Shown: piece by piece, positions 46,250 through 57,764 of the stretch
How the letters are laid out: the number at the start of each line of letters is the position of its first letter
Position numbering within the stretch: position 1 is the first letter of the stretch
Source of the DNA: Alnus glutinosa
Lineage: Eukaryota; Streptophyta; Magnoliopsida; Fagales; Betulaceae
DNA length: 64,000 nt
Direction of reading: 5' to 3'
Assembly: GCF_958979055.1 (NCBI RefSeq)
Contig: NC_084886.1
Span: 9,844,654-9,908,653 of the forward strand
The notes under the pieces: generated by a model
The model's input: only the letters and a program-made list of their open reading frames with translations
What the model was told of the DNA's origin: nothing
Database searches by the model: none
Position numbers and translations under genes: made by a program

Positions 46250-47092
46250 GAATACAGATGCTGTAACATTATTTCAAAAGCTTGAGTATTACAATGTGTA
46301 GTGTCGCCTATATATATACATGCTTGCTAGAGATACAAAAGGAAATAGTTTAACAATTACAAGAAACAAAAGGAAATGATTGATTGGGTGTCTATGCTAG
46401 GCAATATCTTCATTAGTGTGATGGAGGGTTGCCTTGTGTGGAAAGCTGCATAGGCTGCACTTTCCTTAGAGTGTCGAGTGCATTGTCGAGTGCCGAGTGA
46501 AGCAGGTTCTTCTTTTGCTGGAAACTGATTTTTATCAAAGATGACATGGCGAGAAGTGTAGACCCGGTTGGTTTGAAGGTCAAGGCACTGGTAACCTTTC
46601 TGAGTACTGTTGTAGCCAAGGAAGACACATTTAGTACTTCTAAAGGACAATTTGTGAGGAATGTAAGGCCGGAAGAAAGGGTAGCATGCACAATCAAAGG
46701 TCTTCATAAAAGAGTAATCTGGTTGCTTTTGGAGGAGCTTAAAGTAAGGAGATTGATGTTGCAACACATGGATAGGAAGGCAGTTGATGAGATAGACTGT
46801 TGTGAGGAATGCATCTACCCAATAGTGAGTAGCCAAGTGGGCAAGAAGGGACAGGGCAGTTTTAGTGATGCGTTTGTGTTTGCGTTCGGAAATGCCATTC
46901 TGTTCTGAAGTATATGGACATGTAAATCGATGCAGGATGCCATGAGTATCAGCGAAATGTTTGAAGGCCATGGAAGTATATTCACCTCCATTATCAGTTT
47001 GGAGTTGTTTGATGGAACAGGAAAAGAGATTTTCAACCAAGTTTTTAAATTTAGTAAAGCATGAAAGAACCTCACTTTTAAGCTTAAGAGGA
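46250..47092 (-). pseudogene. Copia integrase fragment fused to UGT5
   Basis: The minus strand encodes the C-terminal half of a copia integrase. It includes TDNGGEY (second catalytic Asp) and SEQNGISERKHK (catalytic Glu) and continues past the CVFLGY motif, then an LTR-like stretch (about 46255-46420) with a TATATATA box. The first catalytic Asp and the rest of pol are missing. At 47092/47093 it joins UGT5 codons directly with no target duplication, so the junction came from deletion or recombination rather than a clean insertion. It belongs to a different copia family from the element at 1-8398. The left edge is approximate. Confidence 0.75.
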
Positions 47093-47859
47093 TGTAGTGA
47101 TCCTTGGAGCTTTGGAAAAGATCTCCTCCCAAACAAGTATCTGATGGATCTTTTCCATCTATAAAGGCAGATGGAATTAACGGCCCAATCCCAATCAAAT
47201 TGAACTTTTCGATCACTCTTAAGGCCTTGGGCTCCAGCACATCAAAGGTATTCACCAATGTTCTCGGCTTGCTTTCTTTTTCAAGAGCTTCAAGTTGCTC
47301 TTGAAATGTTGGGATCATGACAGTACACGTACTTGAAGCAAGCAAAAAGGAGGGCTGGTCATGGCTAGCGAACAATGGCAGTCCCGATAATTAAACTGAA
47401 CATGAGGGGTCATTCACTACAAAAATACATACTTTTCGCCACGTGTACGGTCACTGTACACGTGGCGAACTGTTGGCCACGTGCAAGTGGCCACGTGCGC
47501 ATGTGTGGCTGATGTGAGTGTCACTAAATACACATTTAGCCACATGTATTTTAATACAAGTGGCTAACATTGGCCATGTGTATTTAAATACACGTGGCTA
47601 AATGTATATATATATATATATATATTTTTAATAAAAAAAATGAAAAATTATATATTTTTCTTGATACGTGTTAAGAATACACGTTGCCAAAATCAAAAAT
47701 ATTGCTTTAAAAAAAAGAAGAAGAAAAGAACAGCTGTTCTTTTCTTCTTCTTTTTTTTTTTTTTTTTCCTTCCTAATACGTATACGATATACCTATATAT
47801 ACGAAACACATGCAGAACCAACTCGTCGTCCACTTAGAACTGGCCGGCCGGAGTTTGGA

Positions 47860-48016
47860 GAGATAGAGAGAGATACAGAGACAGAGAGAGATACAGAGAC
47901 AAAGAGAAATACACACAGAGAGAGAGAGAGAGAGAGAGTGAGCAAGAGACGTCGGGAAGGCCGGAGGGAAGGCTGACCACGCGGTGGTCAGGAAGCTGGC
48001 CAGTGGTCCAGTATTG

Positions 48017-48057
<41 letters not shown>

Positions 48058-48278
48058 CAAAGAGAGCGAGAGAGAGAGAGAGAGCAAGAGACGTCAGGAA
48101 GGCCGACCACGCGGTGGTCGGGAAGCTGGCCGGTGGTCCAGTATTGACGGGGAGAGAGAGAGAGTGAGAGAGAGAGAGAGAGAGAGCGAGAGACAGAGAG
48201 ACAGAGAGAGAGCGAGCAAGAGACGTCAGGAAGGCCGACCATGCGGTGGTCGGGAAGCTGGCCGGTGGTCCAGTATTG

Positions 48279-48329
<51 letters not shown>

Positions 48330-48501
48330 AAGAGACGTCGGGAAGGCCGACCACGCGGTGGTCGGGAAGCTGGCCGGTGGTCCAGTATTGACGGAGAGAG
48401 AGAGTGAGAGAGAGAGAGAGAGAGAGCGAGCAAGAGACGTCGGGAAGGCCGACCACGCGGTGGTCGGGAAGCTGGCTGGTGGTCCAGTATTGACGGAGAG
48501 A

Positions 48502-48551
<50 letters not shown>

Positions 48552-48668
48552 TGCAGTGCTGACAGAGAGAGCTGGCCGGCGATGCAGTACTGACAGAGAG
48601 AGAGAGAGAGCGATATAGAGAGAGTGAGAGAGAGCGATACACAGAGAGAGAGAGAGAGAGAGAGCGAT

Positions 48669-48709
<41 letters not shown>

Positions 48710-48730
48710 ACAGTGAGAGCGCGCAGAGAG
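47860..48730. repeat. GA-rich tandem array with a 15-bp palindrome in each unit
   Basis: Units of about 100-130 bp. GACCACGCGGTGGTC or a close variant starts at 47975, 48105, 48237, 48349 and 48451, followed by GGGAAGCTGGCCGGTGGTCC and a GAGAGA run. The long Ser-Leu open frames here are a by-product of the dinucleotide runs. Confidence 0.88.
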
Positions 48731-48839
48731 AGAGAGAGAGCGAGGGATAAAAGAGTATATAACGATTTTTTTTTTCTTTTTGAAACTTAAATTAAGAATT
48801 GTAATCAGGTGGGCGCGGGACAACTCCCGCACACCTACC

Positions 48840-49430
48840 TACACCAATTCTGGCCACGTGGCCTAAAGCCACGTGGCCAATTCTCTGGTACATATACATA
48901 TATATTTTTTTTTATTAATATATATTTGATATTTGCAATTGGCCACGTGTATTAATTACACGTGGCTAATTGGACACGTGTAATTAATACTCGTGGCTAA
49001 TTGGCCACGTGTAATTAATACACGTGGCTAATTGCAAATATAAATATAAAAAAAAATTATAAAAATATAAATATTTTAGCCACGTGTATTAATTACACGT
49101 GGCTAATTGCAAATATAAATATAAAAAAATTATAAAAAAATATAAATATTTTAGCCACGCGTATTAATTACACGTGGCTAATTGGACACGTGTAATTAAT
49201 ACTCGTGGCTAATTGGCCACGTGTAATTAATACACGTGGCTAATTGCAAATATAAATAAAAAAAAATTATAAAAAATGTAAGTATTTTAGCCACGCGTAT
49301 TAATACACGTGGCTACTTGGCCACGCGTAATAAATACACGTGGCTAACTGTCATCTAGCTACGTGTATTTATTACACTTGGCTAATTAGCCACGTGGCTA
49401 CAGTAGCCGTTACTATAGCCACGTGGCTAA
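48840..49430. repeat. Dense inverted CACGTG (G-box) subterminal repeats of CACTA-1
   Basis: Repeated GCCACGTGTAATTAATACAC-type units, each a near palindrome and most holding the CACGTG hexamer. A smaller set lies at 47440-47610. Confidence 0.85.
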
Positions 49431-50030
49431 TTGTATGTTTTTTTGTAGTGATTGTTGCTGTTCCTGATGACATCTCCATAACCATTGAAGTAGTAGTAAT
49501 AGTATATGTCCAAAACCGTGGCAGGTTGAATCCAAAGAAGCGCTAACGGGAGGTGAAGTCCACTCACTGAGTCCGCAGCCCAAGGGAGGAGGATCGTGTG
49601 GACTAGGCCCGTAAATGGGCGACCCTCGTTTGCGCTGGACGTGACAAGTTCAGTGAGAGCTTGGGAGCCACGGCGCTTGAGCTCAGACATGTAGTGGCCG
49701 AAATCGTCACCGGGTTTAAACCCGTCGTCGTAGCCGTCGAAGAAGGTGGCGAAGGACAAGCCGTCGGGAGCAGGAATTTTGGTCATGCGACGGCCGGCAG
49801 GCGGAAACGCTTGTGACGAAGGTAATATGTGCCCTCAAGCGAATGAGGCGCTTGGCGAATTGCAGGCTAGGATTGATATGGCCTTGGGCAGGATATGTTA
49901 TGACGAGAAAGCTAAGTGGGGGCGGGCCATGATGGTGTGGCTGACTGGCTGTGACTGCTCTGTGAAAATGGGCCTGGTTTGCTCAAATTACAAGACATGC
50001 AAGCTAAGGAGTGAGGACGCAGAAGGGTCG

Positions 50031-50038
50031 TATATAAA
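50031..50038 (-). promoter_or_regulatory. TATA box of pseudogene UGT5
   Basis: TATATAAA on the plus strand, about 100 bp before the dead start codon. Confidence 0.5.
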
Positions 50039-50165
50039 GGATGAAGGGATAGGGTTTATGACGTTTGCGGTGACGATTTGGAGAACGGCCTGAGATTTGG
50101 AAATTATCTTCTTTCCGACCAAAAAACAAGCTTTTAACATTAACAAAATTAAATATGCGCTCGTG

Positions 50166-50496
50166 TCCTACACGCGCCGTTACTCCGGTGAAGCTGTCTC
50201 CCTATTCCATTGCCGGTGACTTTTTAGGGTTTTCTGCTTTAGTGTTGTGTATTCTCCTTGTTACTATGTACAGTTTGTTTATGTGTGGCTCAAATTTTAT
50301 TGAAATTTTTATTGTAGGGAGCTTAAATGTAATTCTAGTGTAATTTGGAATTCTGCTTAGGCAGCTGTTTTTAAGTCAGATCTTTCTGACTTAGAGTGTG
50401 AGGGGCCTGTCCCTCATTTCTCATCTTGTATGCCTTCGGGCTTTTTAGTATCAATGGTTAGCACATGCTATTCCATTAAAAAAAAAAAAAAAAAAA
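50166..50496 (+). mobile_element. Poly-A retroposon, copy 2
   Basis: 331 bp, same insertion as 8687-9015: same end points, same poly-A and same target sequence (TTAAATATGCGCTCGTG at 50149-50165, one change at 50497-50513). It was present before the UGT block was duplicated. Confidence 0.87.
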
Positions 50497-50513
50497 TTAA
50501 ATATGTGCTCGTG

Positions 50514-51932
50514 ACCAACTTTGTTACGCATTCTGGGCTTTTATCTTCTTTGGTGCCAGCAAGATCAATTTTATGACAGTCGTAATTAACGTCTACTCTG
50601 CTGCAATATAATTCACTTTATTTAATTAGGCCCCGGCAAAAACAACAATAAAAAAAAGAACAGAAAAGATATCTACTTCCCAAGTTGTCTGGACAAATAA
50701 ATGAATGATGCCCTTCCTTTTACATATGTTAGTCTTCTAATTCACAAATTATCTATATTTGAGACAATTCGAATAGATAATTATGAGGAATTTTTTTTTA
50801 TAAAATTTATTTAACTAAATAAAAATTGGTGTTCAACTACTTATTCTGTCAAACAAGTATCATAAATAGTCTCTCACAAATTCACAATCACCTGTCTGAA
50901 TTGTCTCAAATTGAAGCAAATAATTTTAAAATAATCTAATCCTGGTTCAAGTCCTTTTTGAGTATATATAAGATGGGCAGCCAATTATTACACGACACTC
51001 CATTTTCTTGGCTTGAAGATGTAATACATGCAATTAGTGCGCCTTTTGTTTCTCAAGATCATGTCGCCAGATTTTTATACACATGACAATATGACATGCA
51101 TGTTTGTTTGAATTAAAGTTATTTTGCTTTCTGCCTACTCAAACAACAGCCTCATGTTGGGTCAATTCCCTTTGCCTTTATCTTAAAAGGGGATGCTTGA
51201 GCACATAATTTACCTAACTGAGATCGATGCTGAAAACCATCCAGACCTATATATGTATATTTTGCACAAGAAATGTAGTGAAAGCAAACAACTTCTTACT
51301 TTTTAAGTTAAAATTAGCTTCAAAATACAATACAACTAAGGCAACTATGGGGTTTCCCATGCTTCGTTTGCTTCAAAATATTTTCTGAGTATTCAGTACT
51401 TGTCAAAAACAAAGCGTTTTAAGGTAAAGTCATTTGGTTGTTTATTTGATGATGACGGTTAAAGTTGTTAGGAGAGGTTGTTTAAAACTCATAAAAAATT
51501 AATATTTAGTTAAAAAAAAAAAATTTAAAGAATTTGGCATAAAAAGTTTATTAAAAGTAGTAGTTAATAAAATAGCAAAAGTATATTTTTTAGCTAAAAT
51601 TTGATTAAATTAAAGTTTGGAGAGCTCGTTGAAAAGCTCTAATTAAGGAGTGGGTTAGTGTATAGTTTTTCAAACGAATAAAATTGCCGTGGAAGGTGTC
51701 AACTAAGCTGATCATACGAAGCAATAATGTTGAAGAAAATCGTTATAATATTTTTGATTACTCAGAGACTCAGAGATCAATGGCTTCAAAATCACAAGGT
51801 ACCTACGTAAATTCCAACGAGCCACAAGCATTCTAATTCATTAACAAAATATAACCCAACGAATTCATCCCTAACAACAACAAGCAGCCTAATTAAGTCA
51901 AATGTTTTCATCAGCAAACTTACGCGACACTT
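50514..51932. other. UGT6 3' spacer
   Basis: Collinear with 9033-10436 at very high similarity. No gene. Confidence 0.75.
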
Positions 51933-53330
51933 CTAACAACATCCTTCTTTAATCTCATCCACAAAGGATTTAAGATTCTCATACGAAGAGCCACCTTCCT
52001 TGGTGGCCTCCCTAGCCAAATCCCTCCATTTCTTAGCATTCCTTCTCATTTCTCCCCCTTCCTCTCCACCTCCAATAACCAATTCCAAGCACCTCTTGAT
52101 CTCATCACTTTCAACAATCCCAACCTCATTTGCAGTCACTCGCACTCCTGTCTTCCACACATCCTGGATTAGCTTTGCGTTTGTCCCTTGATCCGACCAA
52201 TGGGGATACGCTACCACGGGAACCCCAGAAACCAAACTCTCCAAAGTTGAATTCCATCCACAATGTGTCACAAAGCATCCCAATGAGGGGTGTGACAAAA
52301 CCTCCACCTGGGAGCACCATGTCACTATCATTCCCCTTTCTTCCAATTCCTCTCTACAACTCAGTTTCTCTTCTTCCTTCTCTTCTTCTTTGTTTTCCTT
52401 GGCTCTTATGACCCACAAGAAGGGGCTGCCACAATCCAACAATCCGCGTGCAATTTCCTCCATTTGTTGCTTGGCTAACACCAATAAGCTCCCAAACGAC
52501 ACGTAAATAACAGATGATTTGGGCTTAGAGTTGAGCCATTTGATGTAGTGATCCTTGGAGCTTTGGAAAAGATCTCCTCCGAAAGAAGTATCGGATGGAT
52601 CTTTTCCATCCAAAAAAGCAGATGGAATTAGCGGCCCAATTCCAATCAAATTAAACTTTTCGATCGCCCTTAAGGCATCGGGCTCTAGTGCATCAAAGGT
52701 ATTCACTAGAATTCTCGGGTTGCTTTCTTTTTCAAGTGCTTCAAGTTGCTCTTGAAATGATGGAAGTGCAGAAGTATACGAATTTGAAGCAAGCAAAAAG
52801 GAGGGCATGTCACGGCCAGCGAGCAATGGTAGTCCTGGTAGTTTTACTGAACACGAAGGGTCATTGCTGCTGTTCCAGATGACATCAGCATAACTATTGA
52901 AGTAGTAGTAGTATATGTCCAAAACTGTGGCAGGTTGAATCCAAAGAAATGCTGATGGGAGGTGAAGTCCACTCGCAACTTCGGCCGCCCAAGGGAGGAG
53001 CATCGCGTAGATTAAGGCCGTAAATGGGTCACCCTCGTTTGCACCAGACACGATAAGATCAGTGAGAACTTGGGAGCCACAGCGCCTGATCTCGGACCTC
53101 TGGTGGTTGACATCGTCACCAGGTTTAAACCCGTCATCGTAGCCGTCAGAGAAGGTGGAGAAGGACAAGCCATCAAGAGCATTGCTTTCGGTCATGCGAC
53201 GACGAGCGGCAATGCTGGTGACAAAGGTGACACAACCCCCCAAGCGAATGAGGAGCTTGGCGAATTGCAGGCCAGGATTGATATGGCCTTGAACAGGATG
53301 TGTTATGAGGAGGAAGTGGGGGCGGACCAT
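51933..53330 (-). CDS. UGT6: UDP-glucosyltransferase, UGT75-like, twin of UGT1
   Basis: Intact, 465 residues, intronless. It differs from UGT1 at only 8 positions (for example Asn50 for Ile, Gly100 for Ser, Phe128 for Ile, Ser184 for Thr, Val403 for Asp). Catalytic His16, a PSPG box at 338-381 and the final Gln are all present. The start at 53330 is chosen for the same reason as in UGT1: upstream codons run through the TATA box at 53388. Unlike UGT1, its promoter and upstream region are undisturbed. Predicted cytosolic glucosyltransferase; the acceptor is unknown. Confidence 0.93.
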   Translation of the reverse strand: MVRPHFLLITHPVQGHINPGLQFAKLLIRLGGCVTFVTSIAARRRMTESNALDGLSFSTFSDGYDDGFKPGDDVNHQRSEIRRCGSQVLTDLIVSGANEGDPFTALIYAMLLPWAAEVASGLHLPSAFLWIQPATVLDIYYYYFNSYADVIWNSSNDPSCSVKLPGLPLLAGRDMPSFLLASNSYTSALPSFQEQLEALEKESNPRILVNTFDALEPDALRAIEKFNLIGIGPLIPSAFLDGKDPSDTSFGGDLFQSSKDHYIKWLNSKPKSSVIYVSFGSLLVLAKQQMEEIARGLLDCGSPFLWVIRAKENKEEEKEEEKLSCREELEERGMIVTWCSQVEVLSHPSLGCFVTHCGWNSTLESLVSGVPVVAYPHWSDQGTNAKLIQDVWKTGVRVTANEVGIVESDEIKRCLELVIGGGEEGGEMRRNAKKWRDLAREATKEGGSSYENLKSFVDEIKEGCC

Positions 53331-53387
53331 AATGATTTGGCCAAATGGGACTGCTTTACTCAAATTATGGCCATGCAAGCTGATTCG

Positions 53388-53395
53388 TATATAAA
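53388..53395 (-). promoter_or_regulatory. UGT6 TATA box
   Basis: TATATAAA (plus-strand reading) 58 bp before the ATG. Intact here, changed in UGT1. Confidence 0.65.
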
Positions 53396-56300
53396 GGATG
53401 GGGACAGGGGTTATCATGACGTTTGCGGTGACGATCTGGAGAAGCGCCAAATTATCTACTGTCCCACGAAAGGACAAACATTACTCTAGTATTCGACCTG
53501 CCACCATTATACAACGGGCTATAGATTTTTAAAATTATTTTTTAAAGGAAAATGACAAAAAGAAATGGGATGGCGGTCGGTTGGAAGTAATTTTTTAAGT
53601 TTTATATATTTTTATTATTTTTATTCAGAGTGGTACGTATCACTATTTTACTGATATGGACGTGATGCCTAATTGAATCTATGAAAAAATTTAACAAAAT
53701 TTGATTTGAGTGAGTGATTTGTAAATTAAGCCTATCAAATAAATCCATGAATTAATTTTGATATTATATAAAACCATTTGTTATTAATTTAGGCCAACAA
53801 CAAATATCAATGGTGTAATTTTAACCCGTTGTATTTCTCAACGCACATCATTCGTTATTATTTTCCAACTCGGCACCGTTTGGTAAATGGTGGAGTTGTA
53901 AAATTTTTGTTTGAGCAATTGATATTATATAAAGTATAAAAAGTTTAGTATTGTTTTATAGAAAAGTAAAAAAAGATTGTTTTGTAGTATGTTTTTTTGT
54001 TTGAATAGTAGTAATAAAAAATTATTTATATAATATAAAAAGTGAAAAAAAAGAAAAGAATATTTTAGAATAAAACAAAAAAACAAAAAAGCTAGGGGAA
54101 AGAAAATGATTGCCAAACACACTCCGAAGTCCGATCTCTGGGTTTCTCTACATTCATTCTTGTCGAAGCTGCATACTTTTATAAGTTGAAAAGTCAGTCA
54201 GGCAACAGACTCCAACATCGATTTATATTATTAGAGAAGGAAATCGAAGAAGAGTCAAAATTCCACGAAAAACCAAACCAAAATGTACTTGGCCCCGGCC
54301 ACGCGATAAGACTTTGTCAATTCTCTTTTCTTTTTTTTTAATTGGATAAGGAGAGTATTACGGGAGGATTCTTCCCTGCTTGGAAAAGGAGTACGTAGGT
54401 GATGTTAAACGCGAAAATGGAGTGGATTTTTCAATAATAGGCTTAATACAAATTAAAGCGGTACGAAAATAATTACAATAACTAAAAAATAGAATCATAA
54501 ATTATTCATATGAAAAGTACTATAGATTCCTATCGTTACTAAAATTTAATCCTTACTATTAAATGACTTATTTTCAGTTCATTTAAAATAATTAAAAAAT
54601 GACTTTATTTCAAAAAATAAAGAGGGAGAAAAATCCAGCGAATTTCCAAGATTAATTAATTTGCAATGCTTAAATCATAAGCTATAGTTGATTAAATATA
54701 TATAAATATGAAATGCTCCATTATTTTGAACAGATCGAATGTGGTATAGCTATTAGAATATTATTAAATAATTAAATCAACAATTTTTATTGGTTTAAAA
54801 TTTTAAAATAAATAGTAATTTAATAAGCGTAAATCTCATAAATTCAAATTTTGTCTTCGTTTATTAAAAGAAAACTTGAAAACACGCATAAAAGAAGAGC
54901 AATTGAATATTAATTAAACGGATTTGGCTTAATTGCTGTAAAAAAAAAAAACTATCGCATAAGCAATATTAATTGCTGCACTTATATTGTAGTTTTTTTT
55001 TTCTGCACCTAAACCTAATCCAAATAATTTTCATAAAATAATTCAAACCTTATCAATTGGTTATTGGAGTCGTTGGTAATGTCTCAAATTCATTGCATAG
55101 GTTAAGAGAATTGTCAGAAGAAGTAAATGAAGTAGACTGTATTCAACCTGTCACCACTATAACCCAAGTTGTAAACTATCTTCTTTAGTGCCAGCCAGAT
55201 TTTATACCACGTGTGTTAAAAATGTAGTGAATTAGTGCGACTTTTGTTTCTCATGTCGCCAGATTTTTTTATACACATGACATGCATATGCTTGTTTGAA
55301 TTAAAGTTATTTTGCTTGCTGCCTACTCAAACAACAGCCTCATGTTAATTGGGTCAATTCCCTTTGCCTTTATCTTAAAAGGGGATGCTTGAGCACATAA
55401 TTTACCTAACTGAGATCGATGCTGAAAAGACCATCCTGACCTTTTTAACATTTTCCCCATGTCGAATTGAAATATATATATATATTTTGCACAAGAAATG
55501 TAGTGAAAGTAAACAACTTCTTACTTTTTAAGTTAAAATTAGCTTCAAAATATATTGAATTCGTATCATATATACTTCTCTACATGCTACTAATATTACA
55601 AAGCTACTCAAAATGATGCTATGAGTTATTGAGTTTTGTTTTTGGAATCAAAATTCGAACTAATTTAATTTGATATAGTTAAAAACAAAACATTAACAGT
55701 GAATTCTAACTTTTTTTTTAAGGGAAACGTGAATTCTAACTTGGAGAACAATTTTCAATCCAATTCGTTTCGTGTCAACCCCCTTCACCGCTTTTAAGAG
55801 TAGGTAGGGATCAATAGAGTTACATGGTAATTTGGAAGTGTGGGCCCTAAAGGTAAAAATATGGACGGATAATAACTATCTGCATTTGCTATTTGCACGT
55901 AACCATTATCCATATATATAGATTTAGATAGTAATCCAAAACGCTCGGTACCTTATTACAGATAGCAGATATTAACGACATTTAACAACTGTAATAATCG
56001 CGCAGAAGCAAATAGTAATTGCATGACGCGGATACGGATATCTAAAAGCGATAACAACATTATGTAGATGCGAATATTGCTAATAACTGCGTCCACATAC
56101 GTATTTTCACTCCTAAACGTGGTATAGCTATTAGAATATTATTAAATAATTAAATCAACAACTTTTATTAGTTTAAAATTTTAAAAGAAATAGTAATTTA
56201 ATAAGCGTAAATGTCGTAAATTCAAATTTTGTCTTTGTTTATTAAAAGAAAACTTGAAAACACACATAAAAGAAGAGCATTTGAATATTAATTAAACGGA

Positions 56301-57764
56301 TTTGGCTTAGTTGCTGCACCTATGCTATAGTTTTTTTACGCCACTTAAACCTAATTCAAATAATTTTTCATCAATTTAATCTTTTAAAATAATTTATACC
56401 TTAACAATAGGTAATTGGAGTCGTTGGTCATGTCTCAAAAAAATTCATTGCATATGTTAAGAGAATTGTCAGAAGAATTAAATGAAGTAGACTGTATTCA
56501 ACATTTCAACCTGTCTTCATTATAACCCAAGTTGTAAACTATCTTCTTTGGTGCCAGCAAGATTTGATGACAGTCGTGTAATTAATATAATTCTCATTAG
56601 TTAGTTAGGCCATGGCCAAAAGAAAAGAAAAGAAAAGAAAAATATTTACTTTCCAAGTTGTCTCGACAAATAAATGAATGATGCCCTTCAATTCCTTTCA
56701 CCATGTTCGTGTTCTTTGACCGTTTAAGGGTAAGAATCTCTCAAATTATATTCGAATTTGAGACAGTTTGAATAAATGATTGTAAGAGATCACTCATGAA
56801 ATTTATCTGACCAAATAAAAATTAGGTTATTCAACTATTTATTCAAGCAAGTGAGTCTTATAAGTGGTATCTCATAATTATTTACTTGAATTATTTCAAA
56901 TTCAAACAAAAAAATTTAAAAAGATTCTGATCCTGTTCAAGTCCTTTTTGAGTATATATAGGATAGGCAGCCAATTATTATACGACACTCCATTTTCTTG
57001 AGCACATAATTTACCTAACTGAGATCGATGCTGAAAACCATCCTGACCTTTATAACATTTTCCCCTTGTCGAATTGAAAAATATATGTATATTTTGCAAA
57101 AGAAATGTAGTGAAACCAAACAACTTCTTACTTTTTAAGTTAAAATTAGCTTCAAAATACAATACAACTAAGGCAACTATGGGGTTTCCCATGCTTCGTT
57201 AGCTTCAAAATATTTTTTGAGTTTTCAGTACTTGTCAAGAACAAAGCGTTTTAAGGCAAAGTCATTTGATCGTTTATTTCACGACGGTTAAAGTTGTTAG
57301 GAGAGGTTGTTTAAAATCCATAAAAAATTAATATTTAATTAAAATAAAAAAAAAAATATTTAGAGAGTTTGGCGTAAGAAGTTTTTTAAAAGTAGTTGTT
57401 AATAAAATAGCAAAAATATATTTTTTAGCTAAAATTTGATTAAAGTTTGGAACGCTTCTTGAAAAGCTCTAATTAAGGAGTGGGTTAGTGTATAGTTTTT
57501 CAAACAAATAAAATTGCCGTGGAAGGTGTCAACTAAGCTGATCATACGAAGCAATAATGTTGAAGAAAATCGTTATAATATTTTTGATTACTCACAGACT
57601 CTGAGATCAATGGCTTTCAAAATCACAAGGTACGTACGTAAATTCTAACGAGCCACAAGCATTCTAATTCATTAACAAAATATAACCCAACGAAATTCAT
57701 CCCTAACAACAACAAGCAGCCTAATTAAGTCAAATGTTTTCATCAGCAAACTTTCGCAACACTT
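53396..57764. other. Long spacer between UGT6 and UGT7
   Basis: A mosaic of array spacers with no gene. 53396-54357 matches the UGT1 upstream region on either side of the MULEs and preserves both empty target sites. 54360-55550 matches 27257-28560 and 28930-29070. 55800-56110 resembles 33650-34320. 56110-57000 resembles 39940-40800. 57000-57764 is the UGT7 3' spacer. The order shows repeated unequal exchange. Confidence 0.7.

Larger units (their letters stand above)
47415..49450. mobile_element. CACTA-1: non-autonomous CACTA element in UGT5
   Basis: 2036 bp, starting CACTACAAAAATAC and ending TTTTTTGTAGTG, flanked by ATT (47412-47414 and 49451-49453). Intact UGTs read straight across this site. 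Subterminal regions are packed with inverted GCCACGTGTA/TACACGTGGC motifs. The centre is a GA-rich tandem array. No transposase is encoded. Same family as the element at 59952-61534. Confidence 0.92.
47093..49930 (-). pseudogene. UGT5: N-terminal half of a UGT75-like gene, split by a CACTA element
   Basis: N-terminal part 49930-49451 and middle part 47414-47093, separated by CACTA-1. The ATG at 49930 is followed after ten codons by a stop, with a frameshift near 49795. The second part has an in-frame TAA about ten codons in, where its sisters have GAA. The C-terminal half, including the donor box, has been replaced by the copia fragment. It cannot make an enzyme. Its promoter, with TATATAAA at 50031-50038, still looks normal. 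Confidence 0.9.

Noticed and set aside
47975-48465. Regular spacing of palindromes looked like a CRISPR array
   Set aside because: This is a plant nuclear sequence; the units are satellite-like with simple-repeat spacers, not unique spacers.
47834-48832. A 332-codon Ser/Leu-rich open frame in CACTA-1 and similar ones at 60531-61160
   Set aside because: GA/CT dinucleotide runs keep several frames open at once. No domain is present.
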